From: DIGJ01 sp036658435
GTDB lineage: Bacteria; Bacillota; Clostridia; Lachnospirales; Lachnospiraceae
Direction of reading: 5' to 3'
Length of the DNA: 23,952 nt
NCBI GenBank assembly: GCA_036658435.1
Contig: JAVXEO010000036.1
Span: 1-23,952, forward strand
The notes below the pieces were generated by a model. The model had not been told where the DNA came from, made no database searches, and saw nothing but the letters and a program-made list of their open reading frames with translations. Positions within the stretch are counted from its first letter, which is position 1. Every line of letters begins with the position of its first letter. The translations under genes were made by a program, and so were the position numbers. Positions 6,695 through 15,134 of the stretch are shown here, piece after piece.

Positions 6695-9600
6695 CTATTT
6701 ACGATAAGTTATCCCATACGTGTTCAACCGATTGGTTGTAAATACAATTGCACCTTTTTCCGAATCATATCTGCTGTTTTTAACATAGTACGCATTTCCC
6801 TTTGTGTCTACGTAAACCGCACAAAGTTTATCTGTTCCATCTTTTTTTTCACGCTCGGATAGAATATAAGGCAGCTCTATCTCTATTTTTCCATCCTTCA
6901 GTTTAAAAAGACTCTTCACCCTCTTCTTTCCTTCTTTCATTCTATTAAATTGGATTCGAATGTCATAAGCCGCCCTGTTTCCCATAGCCTTTTTTGCTGC
7001 ACCGGAAAGCTTTTTCTTTGTATTTTCTTCCAATATAAAACTAAGGGTGCCTTCTGTTTTATCGCTGATTTCTTTCATTGCCTCTTCATTCAGTCTCAGT
7101 GTTCCAAACAGACCGGTAATTTCCAAAACATCAATCTCAGAGTCTGCCAGCATCTTTACATTTTCTTCGGTAAGTTTTAGTGTTATTTTATTTATGTTTT
7201 TCTCTTCTTCCATCTCAAACACTACCGCTGCCTCAGCTGTTTTATTTTCTTCCTCCGCTGATTTTTTGTCCTGTAAAGCACTTTCAATTGCTCTTTGCAG
7301 CTCTGCACTTTTGACCCTTGCCACTGCGGAGCCACTTTTGTTTCCAGACACAGACAAATTAAGATGATTTCCTTCTTCTTTATTTTCCGGGTCTGTCTCC
7401 GATTTTATTTCCGGCATGATTATACTTGGAATTCCGCCTGTAACATTACCATTGGATCCTCCATCATTTGGATTCTCTTCCGGCTTCTCCGCTGGCTTCT
7501 CTGTTGGCTCCTCTTCCGGCTTCTCCACCGGTTTTTCTTCCGGCTTCTCCACCGGCTTTTCTTCTGGCTTCTCCACCGGTATCTCTTCAAATATTGCTTT
7601 TACCAGTACATTCTTTTCCGGCATTGTAAATGTCGTATTTTCTTTTTTCGGTTTTTTGAAAATAACAGCGGTATCCTCACAATCCCATCGAACAAATCTT
7701 TTTCCTTTGGGAACTTTAGCGATGATTGCAACCCGCTTACCCTCTTCTGCGGAATAGTGACTGGCTTTTCCACCTTCTACATAGATTTGATAAGAATTTC
7801 CAATGTCCTGCCATTTTGCATATATTTTTGTTGCTCCATTAATCTTCGTTGGTCGGCTCTCTCCTGCAAAGAAAAATGGTGTTACTCCAAATTCATCCTG
7901 ATACCAGCCTACAAATTCTTTTCCTTTGCATACCGGTGATTTCTTTATCTTTATAACGGCTCCCGTCTTATCCATCTGGGCATCCAAGCTAACTTCTCCT
8001 TCGAAGTGACCTCCATTACAATCATACCCAACCTGTACATCCCAAACTGCGTATAAGGTTGTTGGCGCCGTTATCACATCGGAATCCACCTTCCACAAAA
8101 CGTCTGAATCTTTTGTTCGCCAGCCTTTAAAAATATAGCGGTCACTCTCTATCTCCCTCGGCTGTAATATCATTTGATCCGGACAGACATACTGATTTGG
8201 TATTCCCGGTATCGTCGCCTTTCCTCCTAGATCAAAAGAAACTTCATAAACCCATTTTGCATATACCGTTACCGAATTTTCCGGATAGTAGTTAGCTGAG
8301 TCAATGGTTCTTGTGCCCTCTTTGTTTAGACTCCAGCCACCAAAAACCAATCCATCTTTTGTATTTTTCGGTAGTTCCGGCCATACTGCTTTGTCTAATA
8401 AAACGCCTGCCGTTACCTGCCTAATTGCCGTTGTTGTTCCATCTTTAAAAGAACCACCTGCTGCTTTGTTGCTGTCAAAGGTTATATTGATACGATTCTG
8501 TTTTATTGGCTCTCTTTTTGCATAGACAACCGTATCGGTACGTATCGTCTTCCAGTCATCCACTCGATGGATATATTCCGGCTCCAGATACCATCCGGAA
8601 ATGGTTTCATTGCCTTCACTTTCTACATACAAAGGAACCACTACCTGATTAAGGGAATACGATAAGGTTTTTCTTGTTCCTTCTTTTATAACATAAGTAA
8701 TCTTAAATCCATTTTTCCAATGAGCATAAACCTTCATGGTTTCACCAATAATAGGGACAAATTCCGAAGGTGTTATTTTATTTCCACCGTTACTTTCCGT
8801 ATACCAGCCATCGAATATCCGATTCTTCGGGCTGTCTTCTGCTTTTGGTTCTATGCCAGGGAAACCTTCTCCTTCCGGAAGTTCAAATTCCAGATAAGAG
8901 GAGTCTCCATAGGACTTATTATAATAAAACCATATCTTTGTCTCCGGTTTGTACCACGCATAAAGGTTCATAACTCCCTTTTTTGCATCGGTCTCTAACA
9001 CTTTACTGGTAAAATCAAAGGCTGCATATTCTGAAGATGGACTCTTTTTTTGTCTGGTTTTCGACCAGCCAATAAAGACATTCTTTGCTTTTATCGGTTT
9101 TCTTGTGGGTTCCTTTACCGTCTCACCCGTTGCTATCGTTTCTACTGCTATATAGTCTCCGCCTTCACTATTAAAAGCAATGTCTATCTTTTTTGCCCAG
9201 CTTGCATATAAAGTAATGTCCCCTGCTGCCAGTTCTGACCAGTCATATAGCACAATTCCATCTTTGGACTTTGACCAGCCTAAAAACTCATATCCGGACT
9301 TCTTTACCTTAGGTGCAATCTGGCTATCCATAGGCTTATCTTTTGGAACACTGCAGGTAGTTCCCATATTGGAACCATTGTTATGGTCAAAATATACTTT
9401 TACATAATTTTTTTTCAATGGATCGGCAGCTTCCGGATTCTCCGGATTCTCCTCATCTTTAATTTCTTCCATTGGCGGTACAAAGGGTTCAAATCGAATG
9501 GAGTATACGGGTTGTAAAGCAATTTCCTGGGTCACACGGTCTATGTTAAAATTCCACAGGATATCCGAACCCTCTCTGCTCCATTGATTTTTATAGGTAT

Positions 9601-11317
9601 AAATTGCCGTATATTCCATGTATTCTTCACTGTCTTTTGCAATTCGATCATAAAATTTGATCTGGTATGTTTTCAATACATCAACCGGTATCTGAGAAAC
9701 CGGTATCTGTCTCCCATACTCTACCTTAGGTATGACGTCTTTTGTGGCAGAAATATTATTATCATTTATATACTTAAACTTAACATTATGAGCCGGAAGA
9801 TCAAATATCGTGTCCTCGTCATATTCATACCCCAAAAGCGGTGCATAAGGCTGGTATGTTTTTTGATAGAGTGGATGTAAATCTTTTCCCTGCTCCTTTG
9901 TCATCCAGTCGGAAACCGGATCTTTCGCAAAATCCCAGATTTTGTTGGTAGCAGCTACCTTCCATTGGCCTTCATAAGTACAGGTAACCGTATATTCTAT
10001 ATTCTGTTTTGGATTCTTTGCATCCGGAGCCACAAATCTCTGTACCATGGTTTTGGCAATGTCCCCTGGAATTTCTTCCTGAGATATGAAACTGCCATGT
10101 TTTATATCTACCAGTCTCTTGGAAGCATTGGGGTAGAGTGAATCCAAGGATGCATTTTCCCTATCGGCTCCCGCAATTTTTGTATTTTCGGTTCGATAGG
10201 AAAAGTCCACCGCATATTCCTTGATTTTAAAAATCGGGTAAAGAGTCAGATCCCCTTTTATTGGCGTTCCCACCTGTCCCGGACTTTCTGCTGTGTAATT
10301 CTCACCGGTTCCGTCTTCCTTTGTGTTCCAACGCATCAGATCCGCTCCCGGAACCGTTGCATTGGGAAATCCCAAAATTACGGCCCCATCTGCCACTTGA
10401 TCCATTACAATGTCCCCGGTAGCTCCGGAGCATCCTGCCACCTTAAAGGTAACGGTATAATTTCCTGTTTCCGGTTCCTTCCAGTAAGGATACAAGGTTA
10501 TATGCTGGCTGGGTGTTATGTTGATGAGGTTCAAATCCCCCCCTGTACTAACGCTTCTTCCGGTTCCATTTGGTCCCGTATACCATCCCATAAAGGTGCG
10601 TTTTTTACCAACTGCAACCGTACCGGATGTCTGGGTATTATAATTAGGTGCCGGCTCTACCGTTTTGCTGAAAGGTTTACCTGCCTCTACGGTATAAAGG
10701 GTATTTGCCCGGCTTCTTGCATCCTGAAAGGTAATGTTATACACAAAAAGTGGTATAAAATTCATATCTCCATATACGGGACCTCCCCATGAATTCGACA
10801 AATAGGGGCCGTTGCCACTGTCTATAATACTCACTCCCCAGCCTTTAAAGTCTGAACCTGCCGGTCCACCATTCGGTGCATCAAATCCAAAGCCTCCCTC
10901 TCCGGAGATATAGCCTCCATGGATTACATCCTGTTTAAATACTACATTTCCCTTATAGGTAAACGTTACCTTATGTTTTATAACCGGAGGTACTCGTACA
11001 CAGGATTCTACAAAAGTCATGTTCTGGTTTACCGTCAGCTCTGGCAGTTTTGCCTCTTTATAATTGGTTCCATTCCAGTTCCAGTAATATTCAACGGTAG
11101 TTCCATCTGCTTCTGTTGTACTTGGAGTCAAGTTGGGAACTGACGTAATTCTACTATTGAGTTCCACAGTTGTATTTGCAATTACACTTCCATTTCTCTC
11201 AAACTTTACCGTATAGCCATAGCTTGCCGCTTTTGTAAAAAGTCCTTCCGTCCCTATTCCGGTTGTTGCCATTATCAGTGCCAAAAGAGCCGCTATTCCA
11301 CGCATTATTTTCTTCAT
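6695..11317 (-). CDS. Large secreted protein with Listeria-Bacteroides (InlB B-type) repeats
   Basis: The 1540-residue product starts with a signal peptide (MKKIMRGIAALLALIMATTG, cleaved near residue 30 to 35). The ATG at 11317 is chosen over one at 11347 because a GGAGG site lies 7 bases upstream. About ten repeats with the pattern F-x-GW ... LYAxW fill most of residues 90 to 1200, for example YEFLGWSKSKDGIVLYDW and ITLYASW. Pfam calls such units Listeria-Bacteroides repeats, found in adhesins and other surface proteins. A Pro-Glu-Lys tandem linker lies at about 1246-1281, and a C-terminal domain of about 240 residues ends in NTYGITYRK. There is no LPXTG signal, no membrane tail and no S-layer domain, so how it is held at the surface is unclear. 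It follows the IPQTG protein in one operon. An adhesive or structural role is inferred. Confidence 0.85.
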   Translation of the reverse strand: MKKIMRGIAALLALIMATTGIGTEGLFTKAASYGYTVKFERNGSVIANTTVELNSRITSVPNLTPSTTEADGTTVEYYWNWNGTNYKEAKLPELTVNQNMTFVESCVRVPPVIKHKVTFTYKGNVVFKQDVIHGGYISGEGGFGFDAPNGGPAGSDFKGWGVSIIDSGNGPYLSNSWGGPVYGDMNFIPLFVYNITFQDARSRANTLYTVEAGKPFSKTVEPAPNYNTQTSGTVAVGKKRTFMGWYTGPNGTGRSVSTGGDLNLINITPSQHITLYPYWKEPETGNYTVTFKVAGCSGATGDIVMDQVADGAVILGFPNATVPGADLMRWNTKEDGTGENYTAESPGQVGTPIKGDLTLYPIFKIKEYAVDFSYRTENTKIAGADRENASLDSLYPNASKRLVDIKHGSFISQEEIPGDIAKTMVQRFVAPDAKNPKQNIEYTVTCTYEGQWKVAATNKIWDFAKDPVSDWMTKEQGKDLHPLYQKTYQPYAPLLGYEYDEDTIFDLPAHNVKFKYINDNNISATKDVIPKVEYGRQIPVSQIPVDVLKTYQIKFYDRIAKDSEEYMEYTAIYTYKNQWSREGSDILWNFNIDRVTQEIALQPVYSIRFEPFVPPMEEIKDEENPENPEAADPLKKNYVKVYFDHNNGSNMGTTCSVPKDKPMDSQIAPKVKKSGYEFLGWSKSKDGIVLYDWSELAAGDITLYASWAKKIDIAFNSEGGDYIAVETIATGETVKEPTRKPIKAKNVFIGWSKTRQKKSPSSEYAAFDFTSKVLETDAKKGVMNLYAWYKPETKIWFYYNKSYGDSSYLEFELPEGEGFPGIEPKAEDSPKNRIFDGWYTESNGGNKITPSEFVPIIGETMKVYAHWKNGFKITYVIKEGTRKTLSYSLNQVVVPLYVESEGNETISGWYLEPEYIHRVDDWKTIRTDTVVYAKREPIKQNRINITFDSNKAAGGSFKDGTTTAIRQVTAGVLLDKAVWPELPKNTKDGLVFGGWSLNKEGTRTIDSANYYPENSVTVYAKWVYEVSFDLGGKATIPGIPNQYVCPDQMILQPREIESDRYIFKGWRTKDSDVLWKVDSDVITAPTTLYAVWDVQVGYDCNGGHFEGEVSLDAQMDKTGAVIKIKKSPVCKGKEFVGWYQDEFGVTPFFFAGESRPTKINGATKIYAKWQDIGNSYQIYVEGGKASHYSAEEGKRVAIIAKVPKGKRFVRWDCEDTAVIFKKPKKENTTFTMPEKNVLVKAIFEEIPVEKPEEKPVEKPEEKPVEKPEEEPTEKPAEKPEENPNDGGSNGNVTGGIPSIIMPEIKSETDPENKEEGNHLNLSVSGNKSGSAVARVKSAELQRAIESALQDKKSAEEENKTAEAAVVFEMEEEKNINKITLKLTEENVKMLADSEIDVLEITGLFGTLRLNEEAMKEISDKTEGTLSFILEENTKKKLSGAAKKAMGNRAAYDIRIQFNRMKEGKKRVKSLFKLKDGKIEIELPYILSEREKKDGTDKLCAVYVDTKGNAYYVKNSRYDSEKGAIVFTTNRLNTYGITYRK
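7476..7587 (-). repeat. Tandem repeat encoding Pro-Glu-Lys linker
   Basis: About four to five 24-base units encode PEEKPVEK and variants (EEPTEK, PAEKPEE). The last units are almost identical at the DNA level, which suggests recent expansion. Such stiff linkers often span the cell wall. The region lies between the last B-type repeat and the C-terminal domain. Confidence 0.8.
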
Positions 11318-11346
11318 GTTCCATTCCTCCATTCTAAAATAATTCA

Positions 11347-13401
11347 TTAGAAACCTATCTTCTTACTAAATAAATACAAGGCTAATGCTGTCATTCCAAT
11401 AAGTCCTGCCGCGCTTTTTTCTCTGCTTTCTCCGGTTTGCGGTATCACATCCAACTTTCTTTTTGTCTCTTTTTGTTTTTCTTCTTCTCTTGATTTCATT
11501 TCTTCTACGGGTTTCTTTGATTTTTTAACCTTTTTCAATTCTTCTGATTTTTTTGGTTTTTCTAAATTTTTTTGACTTTCGCCCTTTACATTTTTTCCCT
11601 CTTCTTTGTTTTCTATAAGTTCCAGCTCCATCTCCATATCTTCCGGTTCCGTCACCTCCGGGCCTTTACTTGGAGCCGGTGTTACAGTTGGTACCGGTAC
11701 CAATAGAAAAGATCCTTCCTCGGGCATCACCGGACTTGGAGTTACCATGATGGCCGGTGGAGATGTGGGCATTGGGGTTGGCACTATGGCCGGTGGAGAT
11801 GTGGGCGGCACTGGAAATTTTGGTTTTAATAAAATATAAGTAGAAAATCGGTCTGTACTTATGGTATACGTTTTAGAATCCGAATCTTTATCTTCTAATT
11901 CTGTCACCGGATTCACCGTATCGGCACCATGCACTCGAAGCATTTTCCAGGAAGTACTGTCCTCTCCTATATTCAGGCAAAGTGTAATGGCTTTCGTTGT
12001 CTCTGTAATGGCGGTGCCTGACTTGGTAAGTTCTATATCCACATACCTTCTGTCCCTGTCCTCGTATGCCTGACTTTTTATGTATTTTTCTGCAAGCTCC
12101 CTATCTTTTTCCAACACTTGGGGTTCCGCTATCTCTTTTACATTTAAACAAATCGACTCTTCTATATTTCCACCTATCCATTTCCCGGAATACTCTGCTT
12201 TTAAATATTCCTGTGAATCCGTTTCCATAGACACCGTCACTCCCTGGCTGTCTATCCTTACTTTTCCTTGTTTTCCCAGTACCGGATGTCCCTCTTCCAT
12301 TCTCCAGGGAAGCGTATCCGATTTTTCTGAAGTCTGCAAGAGTTTAAGTACCTGTTCTTTCGTAAATTCCTTAAAATCCCCGGAAAAACAGTTTTCCTTT
12401 TTTCCAACGTCATCTCCAAGCACTTTTCCCGCCGTTGTATAACAGTTTGCAATAACCGAAGTTTCATTATTATTATGTCCAACGATACCCCCTGCTGCAG
12501 CCACTCCCTGAATTTCTGTGGCTTCATTGTAGCAGTTCTCTACGTTTCCTTCATGATTGCATCCGCTGATTCCTCCTGCATAATGAGCATGAATGCTTCC
12601 ACTGTTTACACAGTTTTTAACTCTTCCACCATTTCCAACGGAATTATGCCCTGTAATTCCTCCCCCACTGGACATATTCGAATTTCCAGTCACACTTCCT
12701 GCGTTAAAGCAGGTATTTACTTCTCCCCCATCATTCTTACCTGCAATTCCTCCTACATAAAGACCGGAAACCCCACCAAGATTATTGCAATACTCTATTC
12801 TTCCCAGATTATTTCCGCAAATTCCCCCAACGGTTCCACTTTTTGAAGAAGTCACCATTGCGGCGCTTTCACAATTTTGAATCACACCTCGATTTAATCC
12901 TACCAAAGAACTGCTGACCGGTACGTCTGAGGTTATGCTTCCTGCTATTTTTAAATTGCTTATTTTTCCATCGTTCATTCCTATTAATCCAAAAGATGCA
13001 CCTTCTGCCACCACTTGATCCCATCGAATGGTATGTCCGCCTCCATTGAAGTTTCCCTTAAATGGCAGGTTTTCGTTCTCTTTTCCTATTGGTTTCCAAG
13101 ATCCCGTAATGGTTATGTCTTCTGTAAGCGTAACTTCTTTTCCGAAAAAATCATAACCGCCGCTAACTGCCTCTGCCAGCCAATCCATTTCTTCCCTTGA
13201 GCCGATCGCGTACGTTTCGGTATTTTGGTACTCTCTAAAAAAATCTTTATAACCATTTACCTGTTGGGGCATTATTTTCTGCTGCTCTTCCCCATAAGCG
13301 GAATATGGCAAAGCAATTACAATCAGACAAACTACCATAATTGAAACCATGCAGCAACGAAACGTTCTGCCCGTAAATATCTTTTTACCATATCCCCTCA
13401 T
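11347..13401 (-). CDS. Cell-wall-anchored GLUG-repeat surface protein with IPQTG sorting signal
   Basis: The 684-residue product has a signal peptide (basic start, hydrophobic 18-36, cut near YSAYG-EE). A repeat region at about 100-340 contains GLUG-type units such as VGGIAGKNDGGEVNTCFNAG and GGITGHN, GGISGCN, GGIVGHN, which probably form a right-handed beta-solenoid. A domain of about 190 residues ends near 527. A Pro-rich stretch (530-580) and a Lys/Glu-rich wall-spanning region (590-650) follow. The tail holds the sorting motif I653-P-Q-T-G657-E, a hydrophobic segment at about 665-678 and a basic end (KK). It is the probable substrate of the class B sortase at 5684-6589. The gene opens the surface operon behind a good promoter (13474-13502) and has a GGAGG site 8 bases before the ATG. 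Its stop overlaps an upstream ATG of the next frame by one base. Confidence 0.9.
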   Translation of the reverse strand: MRGYGKKIFTGRTFRCCMVSIMVVCLIVIALPYSAYGEEQQKIMPQQVNGYKDFFREYQNTETYAIGSREEMDWLAEAVSGGYDFFGKEVTLTEDITITGSWKPIGKENENLPFKGNFNGGGHTIRWDQVVAEGASFGLIGMNDGKISNLKIAGSITSDVPVSSSLVGLNRGVIQNCESAAMVTSSKSGTVGGICGNNLGRIEYCNNLGGVSGLYVGGIAGKNDGGEVNTCFNAGSVTGNSNMSSGGGITGHNSVGNGGRVKNCVNSGSIHAHYAGGISGCNHEGNVENCYNEATEIQGVAAAGGIVGHNNNETSVIANCYTTAGKVLGDDVGKKENCFSGDFKEFTKEQVLKLLQTSEKSDTLPWRMEEGHPVLGKQGKVRIDSQGVTVSMETDSQEYLKAEYSGKWIGGNIEESICLNVKEIAEPQVLEKDRELAEKYIKSQAYEDRDRRYVDIELTKSGTAITETTKAITLCLNIGEDSTSWKMLRVHGADTVNPVTELEDKDSDSKTYTISTDRFSTYILLKPKFPVPPTSPPAIVPTPMPTSPPAIMVTPSPVMPEEGSFLLVPVPTVTPAPSKGPEVTEPEDMEMELELIENKEEGKNVKGESQKNLEKPKKSEELKKVKKSKKPVEEMKSREEEKQKETKRKLDVIPQTGESREKSAAGLIGMTALALYLFSKKIGF
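11750..11806 (-). repeat. 36-bp tandem repeat in the Pro-rich segment
   Basis: A 21-base sequence at 11750-11770 is repeated exactly at 11786-11806, giving a period of 36 bases or 12 codons (PTSPPAI motif). Slippage here would change the length of the Pro-rich stalk without a frameshift. Confidence 0.85.
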
Positions 13402-13408
13402 AGCGATA

Positions 13409-13431
13409 CCTCCAAAAGCAAAATTGCTTTT
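13409..13431 (-). promoter_or_regulatory. Hairpin touching the ribosome-binding site of the GLUG protein gene
   Basis: AAAAGCAA (13424-13431 on the minus strand) pairs with TTGCTTTT (13414-13421) around a tight turn and ends exactly at the GGAGG site (13409-13413). It could limit ribosome access or protect the transcript. It has no T-run after it, so it is not a terminator. Confidence 0.4.
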
Positions 13432-13473
13432 AATTTATTTGTTTTTGTGTGATTTGTACACTTCTTTAGTCTA

Positions 13474-13502
13474 ATAGTACCATTTTTCAGAATATTTTAC
13501 AA
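13474..13502 (-). promoter_or_regulatory. Promoter of the surface-protein operon
   Basis: On the minus strand -35 TTGTAA (13497-13502), a 17-base spacer and -10 TACTAT (13474-13479) with a TG one base upstream (extended -10). It lies in the 153-base gap between truA and the GLUG protein. I see no clear truA terminator in this gap, so read-through from the ecf-truA operon into the surface genes is possible. Confidence 0.75.
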
Positions 13503-13554
13503 TATGAAATACTTTTATTTTATCTTTTCGTTGCTGTTTCCCTGTAAAGAGAAG

Positions 13555-14295
13555 TTAATTTTCAATCAAAATTTCAAGCAGCCGCAGCCCTCTGGCGGGT
13601 GCTGTTGGTCCTGCCAGACTTCGGTCTTTTCCTTCCAGTATTCTTTTCATATCTTCTGGTTGTCTTCTTCCTCTTCCCACTTCTATTAACGTTCCGGCTA
13701 ATATTCGCACCATATTATATAAAAATCCACTTCCCGTAACTTGGATTGTGATTAAATCTTCCTTTTTTTTAATTTCAAGTGCATAGATTGTTCGTACCGT
13801 GTTTTTTACCTGGGTACCTATAGAACAAAAACTTTTGAAATCATGTTCTCCACAAAAAAAGAGGGCGGCCTCCTGCATTGCCTCCAGGTTTAGTTTATAG
13901 TACGTGTGATGAGCATAGAGGCGTTCCATAGGTTGTTCCACTTCTCGGCTTAAAATACGATATTCATAGGTTTTTCGGCTATTGCAATACCTTGGGTGGA
14001 AGGTTCTCTCCACCTCCCTTGACTCTTGAATTCGAATGTCCCCGGGAAGGCGTTGGTTCAACGCATGTTTGAATTTTTCACCTGGAATTTGGGAACAGGT
14101 ATCAAACACAGCCAGGTTTCCAAGTGCATGTACTCCTGCATCGGTCCGACTTGCACCAATCACTTCCACAGATACTCCCAAAAGCTTTGTTAATGCTGCA
14201 TTTATTTCCCCTTCTATTGTCTTATGGTGAGGCTGTATCTGCCAGCCACAATAATTGGTTCCATCATAGGCAATCACCAGCATAATTCTTTTCAA
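13555..14295 (-). CDS. truA: tRNA pseudouridine(38-40) synthase TruA
   Basis: TruA converts uridines 38, 39 and 40 in the anticodon stem of many tRNAs to pseudouridine. The predicted 246-residue product is the usual length. The catalytic aspartate D52 lies in GASRTDAGVHALGN, and the family segments AYDGTNYCGWQ (9-19), YEYRI, and GSGFLYNMVRILAGTLIEVG near the C-terminus are present. The start is taken as TTG at 14295 (MKRIMLVIAYDG) because an AAAGGTGG site lies about 7 bases upstream; the next ATG at 14283 is too far from it. A longer frame reaches 14460 but runs into ecfT and adds no family sequence. The gene follows ecfT by 32 bases, the standard ecfA1-ecfA2-ecfT-truA order. In relatives rplM follows directly; here the surface cassette does. 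Confidence 0.95.
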   Translation of the reverse strand: MKRIMLVIAYDGTNYCGWQIQPHHKTIEGEINAALTKLLGVSVEVIGASRTDAGVHALGNLAVFDTCSQIPGEKFKHALNQRLPGDIRIQESREVERTFHPRYCNSRKTYEYRILSREVEQPMERLYAHHTYYKLNLEAMQEAALFFCGEHDFKSFCSIGTQVKNTVRTIYALEIKKKEDLITIQVTGSGFLYNMVRILAGTLIEVGRGRRQPEDMKRILEGKDRSLAGPTAPARGLRLLEILIEN

Positions 14296-14327
14296 TTTCG
14301 TCCACCTTTCTTTCAAATGCCTGCTTT

Positions 14328-15134
14328 TTAAAAGGGCAGATATCGTGTAACACAAATTAATACTCCAAAATAAAGAGCCATGGTTCCCAAACTCAGCCAG
14401 TCTCTTTTTCTGTAATGCAGGGGTTTCATTTTTGTTCTTCCCTCCCCACCACGATAACATCTTGCTTCCATTGCCATTGCCAAATCATTTGCTCTTCGAA
14501 ATGCCGATATAAACAGAGGAACCAAAAGAGGCACTAAATTTTTTGCCTTCTTAAAAAGTCCACCGGATTCAAAATCGGCACCTCTTGCCATCTGCGCCTT
14601 CATAATTTTATCGGTTTCCTCTAAAAGTATGGGAATAAAACGGAGTGCAATCGACATCATCATAGAAATCTCGTGTACCGGAAAATGAAGTTTTTTTAAT
14701 GGATTCATCAGACTTTCCAATCCATCCGTTAAATGATTTGGTGTTGTAGTAAAGGTCATTAATGAGGCTCCTATAATTAAGAAAATAAGTCGAATTGCCA
14801 TAAAAACAGCAACCTTTATTCCCTCTTTTGTAATCTTAAATATCCAGACCTGAATTAAAATCTCTCCCGGTGTTAAGAAGAGGTTAAAACACACCGTTAT
14901 CATCATTAAAATAACGATGGGCTTCAAACCTTTTAAAATATAGCCAAAAGGAACTTTAGATGTCTTAATAATTGCCAATAAAAACATGCCTGCTATTAAA
15001 TAACCGGTCATGCTTTTAAAAGTAAATAAGGAAATAATATATGCCAGTGTAGCCATTAGTTTAATTCGGGGGTCCAAACGATGAATCACCGATTCTGCCG
15101 GATAATACTGCCCAATTGTAATGTCTCTAATCAT
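14328..15134 (-). CDS. ecfT: ECF transporter transmembrane protein EcfT
   Basis: EcfT is the membrane scaffold that couples the two ATPases to exchangeable substrate-binding S components in vitamin uptake by group II ECF transporters. The 268-residue product has about five to six membrane segments and the two coupling motifs of the family: A183-R-G in QMARGADFES and a second A-R-C variant at 224-226 (EARCYRGGEGRT). The start ATG at 15134 overlaps the end of ecfA2 by 4 bases (ATGA), with GGAAAGGAAAG as ribosome-binding site. No S component gene is in the window, as expected for the shared module, whose S subunits are scattered over the genome. Confidence 0.95.
   Translation of the reverse strand: MIRDITIGQYYPAESVIHRLDPRIKLMATLAYIISLFTFKSMTGYLIAGMFLLAIIKTSKVPFGYILKGLKPIVILMMITVCFNLFLTPGEILIQVWIFKITKEGIKVAVFMAIRLIFLIIGASLMTFTTTPNHLTDGLESLMNPLKKLHFPVHEISMMMSIALRFIPILLEETDKIMKAQMARGADFESGGLFKKAKNLVPLLVPLFISAFRRANDLAMAMEARCYRGGEGRTKMKPLHYRKRDWLSLGTMALYFGVLICVTRYLPF

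Noticed and set aside
7476..7587. Possible CRISPR-like array
   Set aside because: The units are adjacent, in frame and without spacers; they encode a Pro-Glu-Lys linker.
7295..7939. Plus-strand frame of 214 codons opposite the B-repeat protein
   Set aside because: It lies antisense to the Pro-Glu-Lys repeat and B-repeat coding region; its Leu/Phe-rich repeats mirror that repeat, it has no ribosome-binding site and no family resemblance.
11318..11347. Start of the B-repeat protein at 11347
   Set aside because: It overlaps the previous stop codon and has no good ribosome-binding site, whereas the ATG at 11317 has GGAGG and begins a normal signal peptide.
12258..12527. Minus-strand frame of 89 codons inside the GLUG protein gene
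   Set aside because: It is an alternative frame of a gene with clear domains and sorting signal; composition is not protein-like and no ribosome-binding site is visible.
14296..14460. N-terminal extension of truA starting at 14460
   Set aside because: The extension overlaps ecfT, adds 55 residues not found in TruA, and lacks a ribosome-binding site; the TTG at 14295 has one.
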